DNA of 64,000 nt from Nageia nagi (Eukaryota; Pinophyta), in the NCBI GenBank assembly GCA_050084985.1, contig JBITNC010000001.1, forward strand, positions 150,660,001 through 150,724,000, written 5' to 3'. A program made the translations under genes and the position numbers. The notes under the pieces are model-generated. The model saw only the letters and a list, made by a program, of their open reading frames with translations, was not told the origin of the DNA and did no database searches. Shown here piece after piece: positions 39,386 through 51,250 of the stretch. Positions within the stretch are counted from its first letter, which is position 1. Every line of letters starts with the position of its first letter.

Positions 39386-39809
39386 TCAAATGTTGATATT
39401 AGCAATAACATTGAATGTGTCTAACAATTGATACCAATAGTCAAGGCAAACAAAAAGGATCATAGTGATGAAAATTTATTCCAACTATATGGATTGTAGG
39501 TATTTTTTTAGATTTCTTTATCAACTTTTAGTGTCAAACAACATTTTGAAATCAATTTTATGTTATTTTTTAATTTCGAAAATAGCTTGAAATTTTGTTT
39601 TATTTCAAATTGAAATTATTTTTATCTCAACTCTTGATGTATAACAATATTTTGAAATTAATTTTATCTCAATTCTTGATGTCTAACAACATTTTGAAAT
39701 CAATTTTAAACCTTTTGAAATGCTTGTAATGTGATGTTTGGTTTACTTCTACTAGCTTTAGTTGATGCATCTGATTATAAGATTCTACCAAATGGTAGCA
39801 TTTTTCTTC

Positions 39810-40025
39810 AAAAAATTTGTGGTTCTTCGCGTAGAGGGGACGTCGCATTTGTGGCAGCATGAGGGTCTGCAACGTCAGGCTGGTCAACATTGATGCAGAG
39901 TGTGAACTTGGGGGTCGTTTGCATGCTGGTGAAGTTTGTGGAGTGGAGAGAGGTTGGGGTGCAATGGCAGGAAGAATCCGCAATGTCCACACAAGTCTAG
40001 AGGAGGTGTCCTCTTCAGCTTCATA
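39810..40025. other. GC-rich island of unknown nature
   Basis: About 215 bp of markedly higher GC content and several CpGs (cttcgcgtagaggggacgtc at one side) lie in very AT-rich DNA. Both strands are open across it (for example 39808-39990 minus, with HSTNFTSMQTTPKFTLCINV). Could be a captured exon or an old insertion; no family recognised. Confidence 0.3.
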
Positions 40026-40799
40026 CGCATGTTTAAGAAGTATATTATAAGAATTTTGTTAAAAATTAAATAGGTATAAAAATGATGTTTTTAGTTATGT
40101 AAATATAAGATAAATATTTTTATTAAAGATGTTAGTTTGTTTTAGCATTGAAAATATTTTTGAAGTATTTTGCGAAAACATTCTTATATTTCCTTCCTTC
40201 AAGAATAATCTCGATTTAGGAAGGTCTAAAGGTTTCACAAGGTGTGTTCTAACGAGGAAACTTTTTTTGTTATGGGTTAGGGTTTAAGGGATTGTGGGAT
40301 TTCCTTTTTTGTTGAAATTGATATAGTATTTATTTTTAAAAAATATAATGGTAATTTTATTTTATGGTTAATATTTTATTGTTCTAAGTTATATTAGAAG
40401 GGTTTTCTTTATTAATTTTTTTTGGGTTAAAATGTAATTATGATTTTGAATCATATGAAATTTTCTTTTGAACTTTGTATTAATTTTATTGATTATATAA
40501 AATAATGTTGATTCTATTAAACATTTTTTTAAAAATTAAAAATAAATTTAATTCATTATATAAATTATAAAATAAACTAATATATGTAGATGGATAAAAT
40601 ATATTAGGATAAAAGAAAGAGTAAGTTGTAAATTTTGAAATCTCTTACTAACTACTAATTTTAAAAGAATGTTAAAAGATTTATTTTATATATTTAACTT
40701 GACATTAATGTTTGTAGATGATTAAAAAAGGTTAATAGAATTGTAGAAAAATACACATTATGATAATCATTTGTTACTCATTTTTGTAACCTCATGAAA

Positions 40800-41350
40800 T
40801 TTAGATTTCATAATGGTTTTTTTATCATTCCTTCAAAGAATGGTAGTCTCAAATAAGTTGGTGTTTGCTCATGTTAGATGAATTAAGAAAAATTAGGTTT
40901 TGAAAACTCACTTGTAACTAGGGTGATGGAGTGAAGTATATTTTTTTGGCTTGAATGGATCTTGAAAGTATAATAACTAAAACACTCTCAATCCAAGCCC
41001 AACTAAAGTGTCTCAAACTAGATCCCCAAACTTCACATCCATGAAGCAGAGTTGGAGAGATAAGCCCATGGAAGAATTTGATTTTTCCTATGATAGCTTG
41101 AAATTGGAATTGAAAATGTTCTATCTCGAGTGAAATAGTTGTAGCCTAGCCTTTATTCAATTGATTTTGTAAAGCTAGGATCAAGTTGAAAGTAGGACAT
41201 GTGAAGAACTACCCTTGGGAAGTAAGGTGGATTTTGGAAGCATATAGGATAAGACAAGAGTATTTTATCATCCTTTTAAACCCATTGATTTGTAGGACCT
41301 GTAAAAGTTTGTCTAGAAGTAAATATATGTCAATTAAGTAATGAAATATT
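40800..41350 (-). pseudogene. LINE reverse transcriptase C-terminal fragment
   Basis: The minus strand reads FFHGLISPTLLHGCEVWGSS then WAWIESV. The p.lLyG.EvWG block lies near the end of the ORF2 protein of plant non-LTR retrotransposons. It is heavily decayed on both sides. Confidence 0.6.
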
Positions 41351-41940
41351 GTAATGATATGAATTGTTATCAATGCTATATTTAGGAAATTTTAGTTTTT
41401 AGGAATAGCCTTTTTTCCCATAATTTTTTTCTTGGTTTTTGGAATAGCCATTTTTACTATACAACCTTCTATAGGAATAGCCAACCTACTAATCATAAGT
41501 GAATCGGAATAGCCTTTTTTATATAATTTGAAATTATAATTTTTCTTAAAATGAACCCTACCGGTAGCATAATGCTACCATTGCAAGAACATTGTATACA
41601 TACTATTCAAATAAAAATATCATAATAACAAAAGCTTTTCCAAAAAAATAGTATCATAGAGTTTTCGAAAAAAATATCATAATATGCATTTTAACAAACA
41701 ATATACATACTACTCAAATAAAAATATCTAATAACATAGGCTTTGCCAAAAACGTATCATAGAATTCATGTCACAAATAATTCACCTACTACATTAGAAA
41801 GAGAAAATACACATTTCAACATACCAATATCCATACTTTTCATATCCAAAGTTCATAACATAGTTTTTTAAAAAATAAGCATGCAATAAAAATGCATTGC
41901 ATCAAGTTGTATATTAAATACTCATATGCATTACAGTAGT

Positions 41941-42270
41941 TTAGGTTTGAATAACCAACAAGTTCTCCAACAAAGTACTATAAAATTCATAATTACCACC
42001 AACAGGTCTCCTAGATGATTGAGGCATATCAACTTGCATAGAATCTTTGTTTGTAACCCTTGCAACAATAAGGTCTTTAGCTACTGCATTTATATTTTCC
42101 AATACACATCTTTCTTCAATGATAGCACTACCAAGATCCATAATGGTTGGATCTTCTTCAATAATTCTTTGTGTTATATTTTCTATATCCATTCCATTGG
42201 CCTTGAGCCAATTTTTTATTTTGTTGTTGATCATATTCACTTTAACGTTTGTTTCCTTCATCTCAATCAC
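41941..42270 (-). CDS. 109-codon open frame of unknown function inside the transposon
   Basis: The frame contains NMINNKIKNWLKANGMDIEN and a serine-proline stretch (MPQSSRRPVGGNYEF). Decayed frames upstream on the same strand (42300-43110) look charged and helical. It probably belongs to the surrounding transposon. No domain is recognised, and expression is not supported. Confidence 0.25.
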   Translation of the reverse strand: MIEMKETNVKVNMINNKIKNWLKANGMDIENITQRIIEEDPTIMDLGSAIIEERCVLENINAVAKDLIVARVTNKDSMQVDMPQSSRRPVGGNYEFYSTLLENLLVIQT

Positions 42271-44769
42271 ATTTTGAACACTCTATCATGCTTTTTTTAG
42301 ATGAAGATTGAAGACATTTACTTTATTTTTTAATATTTCATATTTTTGTCTACAATGTAAAAGAACAAATACTATTTTAGAAATGTAGATAGACTTTACT
42401 TAAAAGCTAAAAGGTTTTTAGCTAATTGAATGATAAATGATAAAATGCCAAAAAATTGAAACTTGCATCATCTTTTTCTTTCTCTACATTCACAATTTCA
42501 ACAAGGCCTTTATTTCTACTCTTGTTGAAATAGGTTTGTACCTCATCATTGAAAATATTCAAATTATCTTATACTGAGTTGATAATCTGATCATTATAAT
42601 CCTTGCTAACAAAAATCAAACCATATTGAGCTTGACTAAATAAAGATTCAATCTTTGGTAGCTCTTTAGCTACTTTTTAATAAAGAATCAATCCTTCTAT
42701 ATGATTTTTGAATCTAGATTTAATCTCCTACATAAAAACCTTTCCTCTATATTCCTACTTTTTAAGTGTTTCAACATCTTTAAAATTATTGAAATAAACT
42801 AAGCATTGACCCCCTATCAAACTACTCATAGAAAACTCAATATCAACCTATTCACCTGATGCTTCAAGGTCATCCTAGGGAGGGGAACTTGATGTTGCAG
42901 GTTTCTATTATGGTTGTGACTTTGGTTGACTCTATATCATCTAGTGCATTTCATGCATTTTTACGAAGAACATCCTTCCATGAACTAAGATTTGGAAAAT
43001 CTAAAATTTATGATATTGCTTGATTAAATTTATGTGATCTTAATTCAACAATAATTGTTATTCGCTTTCCTCTTCTCTTCACTGGTCTTAGTGATGGAGG
43101 CGGGGGTGTCACTTTACGTTGCATTGAAATTGGTGATTGCAACCAACATAAGATTAATAAACATTACAAAAACCAAATATTCTTAAATATTTCTAATGAT
43201 GAAATAGATTACCTTCTTGTTGTTATTTAGGGGTTATTGTTGTAGTGGGGATTCTTGCTATTTTGAGGGTTATGTAACCACTAGAAGTATTATTTGATGT
43301 TATTTGAACATGGACTTGTGTAAGTTGAACATCAACACCACCAGATGGATTACATGATGGTACATCAAAATCAGCCTTATCACCTTGTTCATTTCCAGAA
43401 ACTCCCAAACCTAAGAAACATGTAAATGTTTATATTTCAAAGTTTAAAAAAACTACCATTTAAAAATATAAAATTCTAAAAAACTCAATCTATTTGAAAA
43501 ATTATATACATGTTGATGTTTCTCTTATTGGAGAAGGTCCTAAAGAATTCTTCATCATTTTTCTTTGCTAAAATCATGGAGAATCCTTAACATTTGTATT
43601 TGAATCTCCTTTGCCTTCTAATCTATACTCTTTAATTCCCATCTCTCACCTCTTTACTTGTGATTCTAACTTGTTCTAACCAAAACCATTGTGAATATAT
43701 GTTAGAAGTATCAAAACTATGAATTTAAATTATAATTGAAAATAAATGATAATTCCAAACCTCTAGCTCTACTTATGAAAGAGAGTCTTGGGCCATTATA
43801 GGGCAACTTATGGTCAGAATAGCTAAACCTTTCATATCATAAAATTCTTTATAGTACAATGTTAATAAATAGTTGGTCATATAATTAGATTTATTTTTTT
43901 CAATGCCTCAATCAAATCGTATTTAATGCAATCATAAATAAATGTGGCCTAATCAAACCTTTTTTATTAAGTGTATGAACAACATAACAGACAGAACAAA
44001 AGGGTACATTGACAAATCTTCCTTACAAAACTATATGAGCCTAAAATAATTCTAAAATGGTTTGGAGGAAAAAAAATTCAACATTTTTGATTGCCAAACA
44101 CCTTAATCCATGTTTCTTTGTAAAATTATCAATAAAATAATTAATTGTAATTAAAAATCAAACTAAAAAAATATTATTGCATAAATTAAGCATACCTGGT
44201 ACATCCAAATAGAGTTGGTAACAAGATGTAAGGTATTTTCTATGAATGTCATCAAAATTAGAAATATTTATAATTATGTTGTCAGTAATGTTGATTAGAA
44301 GTCCTATCAAATGATTGATATCAGCATAAGATATACCAAATGAAAACTACTTTATTATGATATCCACATTGAAAATTATCATCTCAATGTTGTAATAACT
44401 TATCAGATAGTTAAGAAAATGGATGTCCATATCGTACTATGGCATGCAAATGACACCATAAAAATATATAGCATTAACCCATTTTATGGACACATTAGGC
44501 TTCTCTAATTCTAAAATAATGGATAGGAAAATTAGATTATTGTAAATGAAGTGGTCTGAAAAGAGAAAGATATCTTATAGGCAAGCCTATAACCTATGAA
44601 ATGAAAGGATGAGGTGAGGTGGGAAACCTATAAATCAAGAGGATTCGATGAACTGGGAAAGTGAAACAAGTTGACCAAATGAAGAAACTTTCCCCAAATG
44701 GTTATTTATAGAACCTGCTATGTAACACATTAATTTCTATTTATGATAAGTGTACAATTGATGCCTCAA

Positions 44770-45235
44770 TTCTATTGGTAGTAACATGGAATCAATGGGT
44801 TACACCTTTTGGATGGATACTACAACCAATTGGTTCCATGATGCAATTGGTCAGTTGTAGCATACAACCATTCGAGCATGGAGCTGAATGGTTGCATGCT
44901 ATAGCTAAACAGTTACATATTGGAGACGAATGGTTTCATTCTATAATCATTCAACTATAAAATGTAATCATTTAATTGTAGTATGTAGCTATTTGATAGC
45001 AATATGCAACCATTCAATCATAGTATGTATTTGTTTGGTTGTAGGATGCAATCATTCAGTTGTAGTATGTAGCTATTTGATTGCATTATGCAACCATTCA
45101 ATCATAGTATGTATTTGTTTGGTTGTAGGATGCAATCATTCAGTTGTAGGATACAACCATTCAGATGCATCCTACAATTGTTCAATTGCATCCTACAATG
45201 ATTCAACTACATCCTACAACTAAATGAATGCATAC
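44770..45235. repeat. Right subterminal-type array, 21-bp units with an 84-bp higher-order period
   Basis: Variants of ttgtagtatgcaaccattca and tgtaggatgcaatcattcag recur, changing orientation near 45160. The block starting tgtagtatgtagctatttga repeats at 44977 and 45061, exactly 84 bp apart. Confidence 0.85.
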
Positions 45236-45369
45236 TTTTCATTGAATGAATTTGAAAAAAAATTATTATTAAATTCACCATTTTTTACATTTTTTTAACT
45301 CCAATTTTAATTTCCCATCATTCCTATACCCTTATCTGTCAATTTTGTCATGTTTTTAATTTGAATCAC

Positions 45370-45760
45370 CATCATTTATATAATTGAAATTGATAAATGT
45401 GGTCTTAAAAAAATTGGTAATAGGAGGGAAAACTTTCACCATACCCATTAATGACTCAAGAAAACCCTCCATAAACAAGAAAGTCACTCGCTTCTCAGAG
45501 ATGTTAGGCACCATCTCTAAGATTTGTTGGAACTCTACAATATAGGAATAAACCATGCTCTTTTTCCTAATAGAAGGTAGATCTTAAAAATACTCATCCA
45601 TGTCCTTTTGATCAAAATAATCTAGGATCCTCTTACTAATCTCATTAAAAGTTTGGATGGAACTATGGAATTGTGTGATCAATACATGATGACACTAGTC
45701 ATACGCAACTCCTTCCATGTGTAAAATTGTAAATTGAATTGCATCCTCCAACATAGGGCT
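45370..45760 (-). pseudogene. Ty3/gypsy gag (capsid) fragment
   Basis: The minus-strand frame reads HMEGVAYD, FNEISKRILDYFDQKDMDEY then SYIVEFQQILEMVPNIS and FLFMEGFLESLMGMVK. This follows the retrotransposon gag pattern (hl.G.A..WW, F...l...F, y...F..l...v...se......F..GL). In-frame stops (including for a conserved tryptophan) show it is dead. It lies downstream of the PBS in the right orientation for the element. Confidence 0.8.
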
Positions 45761-46437
45761 AAGACTGAAGTATGTTTATAATTTTTACAACCATGCTCTA
45801 GTCATCATCTTCTCTCCACTATCATACAACATAACTTGCATTATACTAAGCTTTTATTATATTTATGATCATTTCTCCTCTCTTTGATTGCCTCCTAGAA
45901 AATGGTTTTCACTTACTCTCTTCCCCAATATCTTTAAGTAACTTTAAAAGTTAAATGAAGCCTTGAAATCTTTTGCATTACCTTAATATTATTGGAATAG
46001 AATATTTAACTCTAAAGGGATCAGAAAATTCAAATTAGCTTATTTTCTAGGAAGGAACATGGGCTTGTTTGTCCTAGGAAGTGATGGTGGCTGAATAGGT
46101 GTATTCCTAGTCTAATTCTCTCCTACTAGATTTGGTGTCAACCCATGAAATACTAGATGAGTAGATATTACCTTGGCCAAACTTTCTCCTAGAGATGGTT
46201 GAATGATTCCTCAATCTAAATTGGTAAGCAATTATTCCATCATGTCAAGCAGAGCATAAATTTTTCTTTCATCCCTATTATTATTATTTTTAGTCTCATC
46301 TCTCTAATCATGCATCTCTCCCTCCTCATACATATCTCCCATTAGGTCCATTCTCTCTTTTGGTTGGATCTCAAGGTTGGGATTCAACTTATTTCTCCTT
46401 AGATAGTATTAATGAGTATTATAATACATCAATATAT

Positions 46438-46706
46438 TGTTATGAACCGTTACACCAAAAGTTTGACCTGTTAGTGAATCCACACACCCAAGATCTTAAC
46501 ATTCCACCACGCTCCGCATCTGACGTCCTCGACGGCTCTCACTTGTGGCGGCTCCTACTCTAGTCTTCTCTAGGTAGCCCTTTCCATAGTAGCCCTTTCC
46601 AGGGATTCGAACTTAGGATGTATGACCTGCTCTGATACCAAATGTTATGAACCATTACACCAAAAGGTCGACTTGTTAGTGAATTCGTACACCCAAGATC
46701 TTAACA
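46438..46706 (-). mobile_element. Complete TRIM (terminal-repeat retrotransposon in miniature), 269 bp
   Basis: Two 64-bp direct terminal repeats (46438-46501 and 46643-46706) start TGTTATGAACC and end TCTTAACA, and differ at 7 of 64 positions. On the minus strand the right copy is followed after 2 bp by TGGTATCAGAGCAGG (46626-46640), a primer-binding site for initiator methionine tRNA. The purine-rich GGAGCGTGGTGGAA lies just before the left copy. Flanks TATAT at 46433-46437 and 46707-46711 form a 5-bp target-site duplication. There is no coding capacity. Confidence 0.9.
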
Positions 46707-46731
46707 TATATCTTCACATGTTGGCAAGAAA

Positions 46732-46746
46732 TCGATTCTAATACCA
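46732..46746 (-). other. Primer-binding site of the 13.4-kb gypsy element
   Basis: TGGTATTAGAATCGA on the minus strand, directly inside the 5' LTR edge, is a decayed match to the initiator-methionine PBS TGGTATCAGAGCC. Confidence 0.65.
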
Positions 46747-46747
46747 T

Positions 46748-47762
46748 TGAAATATCCCAAATTAGGAAAATATATGATTCATGTAAAATTCTTCCAATCC
46801 ACAAAATGGAAAATATAATAAATTGTAGATCTACCCAAAAAGGTTATTGCAATCTAGAATTACATATTTAATTAAAGAAATTATAAATCTATCCAAAAAT
46901 ATTATTGCATTATGAATTTATAGATTTAATTATTATAGGAATCTAGAAATATAACAAAATAATGTAACAACCAAAATATTATCCCTAAGAGCAAGATGTA
47001 TAGCTTAGAAGACAATATTTGAGTATAAAACTCACTATAAACACCCCAAAAGTTGACATCATACTACTAAAGCCTTAAACCCCTGAATTTGAACTATAAA
47101 TTATAGCATAACACTCCCACAAGTTGGAAAAATTGCTAAAGGACCTCCAATTATTGGATCTAAACCTCAAAATACCACCATAATAATAGAATCAAGGGTT
47201 TTCATTCTTAATCCCTAGATCTAAAAGGGTTTCCATCCACAAGAGTCTAAAAATTAACCTAGCCAAGTCTCAAAAGGGATAATTGATGATAGACAAAATA
47301 TTTCTTCCAAATGGTACACACCACTCATTTATAGTTGGGTGTCCCACTTTGGATCTCATAATGCATCCTTTAGATTATAGAAATCACTCCTTGAGATCCC
47401 AATTACAACATTACAATTGAGAGAATTAAATAATTCCTCATAAATATAAAAATAACCTATATGCAAGAAAATATTCCTAACTATCCCAACAAGGGAGACA
47501 TCCCATGTTGACCAAGTTATACATTAAAATATAACACATAAATGGGATGCACCAATTAGGAATATTACAATGCCCTCCCAAAGTCTCATAATACCTTACT
47601 AGGCTCATCACAACTAAAGAAGACTCAAATATATTTTAAAATACTCCTAAAATTACCAAAACACATCTAGAAATTCACAAGAGGAGGATGTCCCTCTCCT
47701 CCCTAACCAGATCCAAGGTTGTGATGTATTAAAAGAATAGTAACACAAAAAGGGACATTATA
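46748..47762 (-). repeat. 5' LTR of the minus-strand gypsy element
   Basis: Pairs with 34408-35503. On the minus strand it ends GGGATATTTCA next to the PBS; its outer end reads ATTATA instead of the expected ATTACA. Confidence 0.8.
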
Positions 47763-47850
47763 GCTTCTAAGTTAATGGGGGAGATGTTAAAAGTTTAATC
47801 TTGAGGTTGCAGGGGGTTATAAAGTGTGTGTGAGTAATAGATTCCCCCTC

Positions 47851-47886
<36 letters not shown>
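47763..47886 (+). mobile_element. 3' end of a poly(A)-tailed retroposon (SINE or LINE tail)
   Basis: A short unique segment ending attccccctcgtt is followed by 33 consecutive A residues (47854-47886). A long A-tail immediately outside the gypsy LTR suggests a 5'-truncated non-LTR insertion. The head is not identified. Confidence 0.45.
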
Positions 47887-47888
<2 letters not shown>

Positions 47889-48059
47889 ATACAAAGGTAA
47901 CCTTTTAAACATAAGATTTTTTTTCTTTTTTCACATGACACATGTATCATAATTCATTTAGAGGATGGATCAATTTCATATTCATCATTATTATTTAGTA
48001 TTTCTTATGATAAATCATTATATTTGAGTGGACATGCATCAAGTCATTTATAAGTGAGA

Positions 48060-49650
48060 CAACTTGTTCTTATTGGAGTATATATGAATGAATGATATCT
48101 TTTAACATCCTTTAAACCCAATGATTTGTAGGACCTATAAATTTTTTTTCAAATATAAATATATATAATTTATATATTTAAATGATTATTTCTAACAAAA
48201 TTAAGTTTAATAACAAAATCGCTAAGTTTACTTTGGTTATCTTGTTTTAACAATTCATAGATTAGGTTGTAATTATAAATATCATTATAGGATTGTCTAA
48301 TGTTCTTGTAAAATGGGTAGGTAAGGAGGAAATAAGTTTCATCTTCAATGGTATTTAGGTTAACAAACTTACAGATTCTTTTACCTCAAGGTGTTTTAAG
48401 TATCATCCATCTATATGTTTCACTATGTGGTTCATATGAATTAGTTCTTAATTTTTCTATCATAAATTTCTTTTTGAGATTGATTATATTATATGAGTTG
48501 ATGGACATTCAAGTTTTAGTTTATTGATGTTTTTATAATAGACTAGTTTTCTTTTAATTGTGTTATTATCATCGTTCCAAAAAAATTAATTAATTTAATT
48601 TCCAATTTTTTTTATTTGGTTAAGAAAGGGTGTTGAAAGGGTCCAATCTTTTTAAAATGTGGTTTGGAAATCAAGACATGTCACCATCATGTGACATTGA
48701 GACATATAAACATCATGCAAGGGGTGGGATTTAAACATGGGAGTCTTTTTTACATCATTTGAGAATTTTCACATTCATTGTTCTCCCAAGTCACTTAACA
48801 TTTCGTGATTTACAATTTCAATTTGCTATTATCTAATGGAATTATATTATTATGAATACCTCAAATTATCAATCCATTCACCAATATTTTAGCTACCCTC
48901 TTTCTAAATGCTAATGGGAAAGGCAATTTTGTTGGGCAATTAGAGAGAGTCTATGATGATCTAATTTTATTAGTTTATAATTGTATAATATGTATCATCT
49001 TAGATTTTCACTTTCAATAAGGAGTACATTAACTTCCATGAGTAGGTTGGGATATGATGTGATTTTCAATTTTGAATTTATAAACAAAAAGTTATTTTTG
49101 GATATGTTTATTTTTATTCCATATTTCTCAAAAAATTCTTCCATCCCAAACTTCATAGCCATAGAGGATTACTAAATTTATAATGTAGGAGAAAATAGTT
49201 TTATTTTTTCTCTAATTTCAAAGTTACACATTTTTATAATGTCATTATGTTTAAGAATAATCTTTGTAGTTTTTATTTTATTAGTGATAGTGTTATCTTT
49301 ATGTGCTAAGCTTATTTTAAGAGTAAAAAAGATAGGCTAGTGATCAAAATCATGTTCATGATATGTACAAATCTCAAAGTCCAATATTTGCTTTGTAAGA
49401 TGACATTGAAAAAATAATATACTCTTTGGTACTATTACCATTTTTATGAATATAAGTGAATTTATTACATTTTGGTTAGAACTATAGACTATTGCTAATA
49501 ACAAGTTCATGATAACTAATGAGCTTGATTAATTTTTATCTAAAGTTGTTCTCAATTTGATCCTTAGAGGTTCAAGAAAACTCATGGATGAGGAATGGTT
49601 CTTCATCAAACCAAAAGAATCAATATTTCTATCATAATTGGTAATAATAC
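48060..49650 (-). pseudogene. LINE ORF2 C-terminal fragment
   Basis: The minus strand near 48990-49190 reads INLVILYGYEVWDGRIF, then EIWNKNKHIQK and LFVYKFKI, the llYG.EvW......W..ie.iQk.f block of plant LINE ORF2. Downstream, PFYKNIRQSYNDIYNY resembles the region after the reverse transcriptase. Stops and frameshifts are frequent. Confidence 0.55.
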
Positions 49651-51250
49651 TTTTCTTACAACTTGTTTGAAAATTAAAATCCCTAACTATAATTAATTAA
49701 TATTTTATATTAACGTGAATTATTTTAACATATAAAACTCTTACAAAGTTGGGATAAAATTATAATTATTGATATTTTAATTCTAAGTAGTTTTATAAAA
49801 AAAAAATCTCATTATATAATTAAACAAAAGTTATTAACGAAATCAATCACTTTTACAAATTTTCAAGTGCAAATAAAAATTAAAAAATATTAAAAGTTAA
49901 CTTGCACTTTTGGTTATTTAATATATAATACATTGGGCATGTGAGAAGAGATATTTATTTTTATTTTTGTAGGTTTGTATTTATCATTTGTTAAACTGTT
50001 CACATTTTCATTGTCAACTATTATTTTTATGCATATATAAAGGCTTTCATGGATCTCATTAGCTATAAATGTCTTGCCATAGAAATATTTTAATTTTCAA
50101 ATACTACCTGATTGTATTTAAAAGTTTATAGAGTTGATTGGTCATATGTAATCAAAGAAATATTTGAAAAAGGTAAAAGGTAAATTATATTAATATCCAC
50201 TAGAGACCAACTGATCTATGGGACGAACAGTTGTAGTAGGCCATTACATAGCATGTATGTCTCATACTAGGAATGTGATCCATTGATAATTTATCATTAT
50301 ACATAAGATAAAGTTTAATAAAAAAAAAATTAATCATTTAAAAGGATGACAATAATTAAAATATTAAATATAATATTCTTATTAATTAAATTAAATGATA
50401 ATAAAAAATAACATCATTCATTAAAACTAACTTACATGGTCTCTTGTGATGCTCTCAAAAAAATCTTCATCAAATATTGTGTTAACAACATAAGGAACAT
50501 AATCTTTGATTGAATGTGGAGGAATTGTCCTTTTTGAGTTAATAAACATTAGTATGAGATTCACTTCTTTTATAAAGGCTTCACAACATGAGAAGGTTTT
50601 TGGTGAAGCCAATAATGACATGTCAAACCATCTATTTCCTATTTATAAGCACTCTTATCAAGCTAAGGGACCATGTGCAATAATGCATATACATTTTATG
50701 ATATTTTTTTAATCTTACTCATATATTTAACTTATTAAATTTTCATAATATCCTTGATAATATTTTTTGGGAAACTTGGTTTTATAAAAAACTAAAAAAT
50801 TGCTAGGAAACCTCTTTTTGAGAAGTTTCTACATGTATATTGTATTGTTGATGATAATTTGGATAACATTTTACATCCTCACCTGTACTAATTCATGCTA
50901 AATAATTTTTTATGGAATTTTTATCTCTTGTAAGGAATTTATGATTTTTTCAAGAATATAAAGAGTTTTTTTAATTATCAATAAAAAATATAAGTAGCTA
51001 GGATAGAGTTTAAGTACCCTTATTTGGAAAAAAAAAAAAGTTTAACCATTAAAAAATCAATTAAAGTTTGAAGTCTTCTATCAAGAAATGAAGAATCAAT
51101 TAAAAAATGACTAAACCTCGTATTATCGAGGAAGACAATATCTATTATAGTACTACAATGTCATAAAATAATGATGATTATCAATCTCATTTATGAGGTT
51201 CCCTTATTTTATTGAGCAATTGAATAAAATTTTCTCATATTAGAATTACA
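49650..51250. other. AT-rich interval without recognised features
   Basis: Only short open frames (such as 50427-50621 on the minus strand) with no recognisable domain. Confidence 0.5.

Larger units (their letters stand above)
36560..45350. mobile_element. Probable large DNA transposon inserted in the gypsy interior
   Basis: The gypsy gag is cut just left of 45356, and its 3' remnant resumes near 36560. Between them are two arrays of similar 21-25-bp units near the two sides (37240-37750 and 44770-45235), a hAT-like transposase pseudogene and minus-strand open frames. Subterminal repeat arrays at both ends are a hallmark of some plant DNA transposons. Terminal inverted repeats and a target-site duplication were not identified, so limits are approximate. 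Confidence 0.4.
34408..47762 (-). mobile_element. 13.4-kb Ty3/gypsy element, decayed and nested
   Basis: Two direct repeats of about 1.0-1.1 kb lie at 34408-35503 and 46748-47762. Read on the minus strand, the right copy is the 5' LTR, followed by a PBS (46732-46746) and gag (45370-45760). A purine-rich tract (minus strand TTTTGGGTGAGGGAAGA) precedes the left copy, the 3' LTR. Flanks GCTTT (34403-34407) and GCTTC (47763-47767) are a near-perfect 5-bp target-site duplication. The LTRs are well diverged (roughly 80-85% alike by eye), so it is old. Reverse transcriptase and integrase are absent; most of the interior is a later insertion. Confidence 0.75.

Noticed and set aside
46600-46642. Possible tRNA gene (GTTCGAATCC and CTCTGATACCA)
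   Set aside because: No cloverleaf can be drawn; the second motif is the PBS of the TRIM element in its minus-strand orientation.
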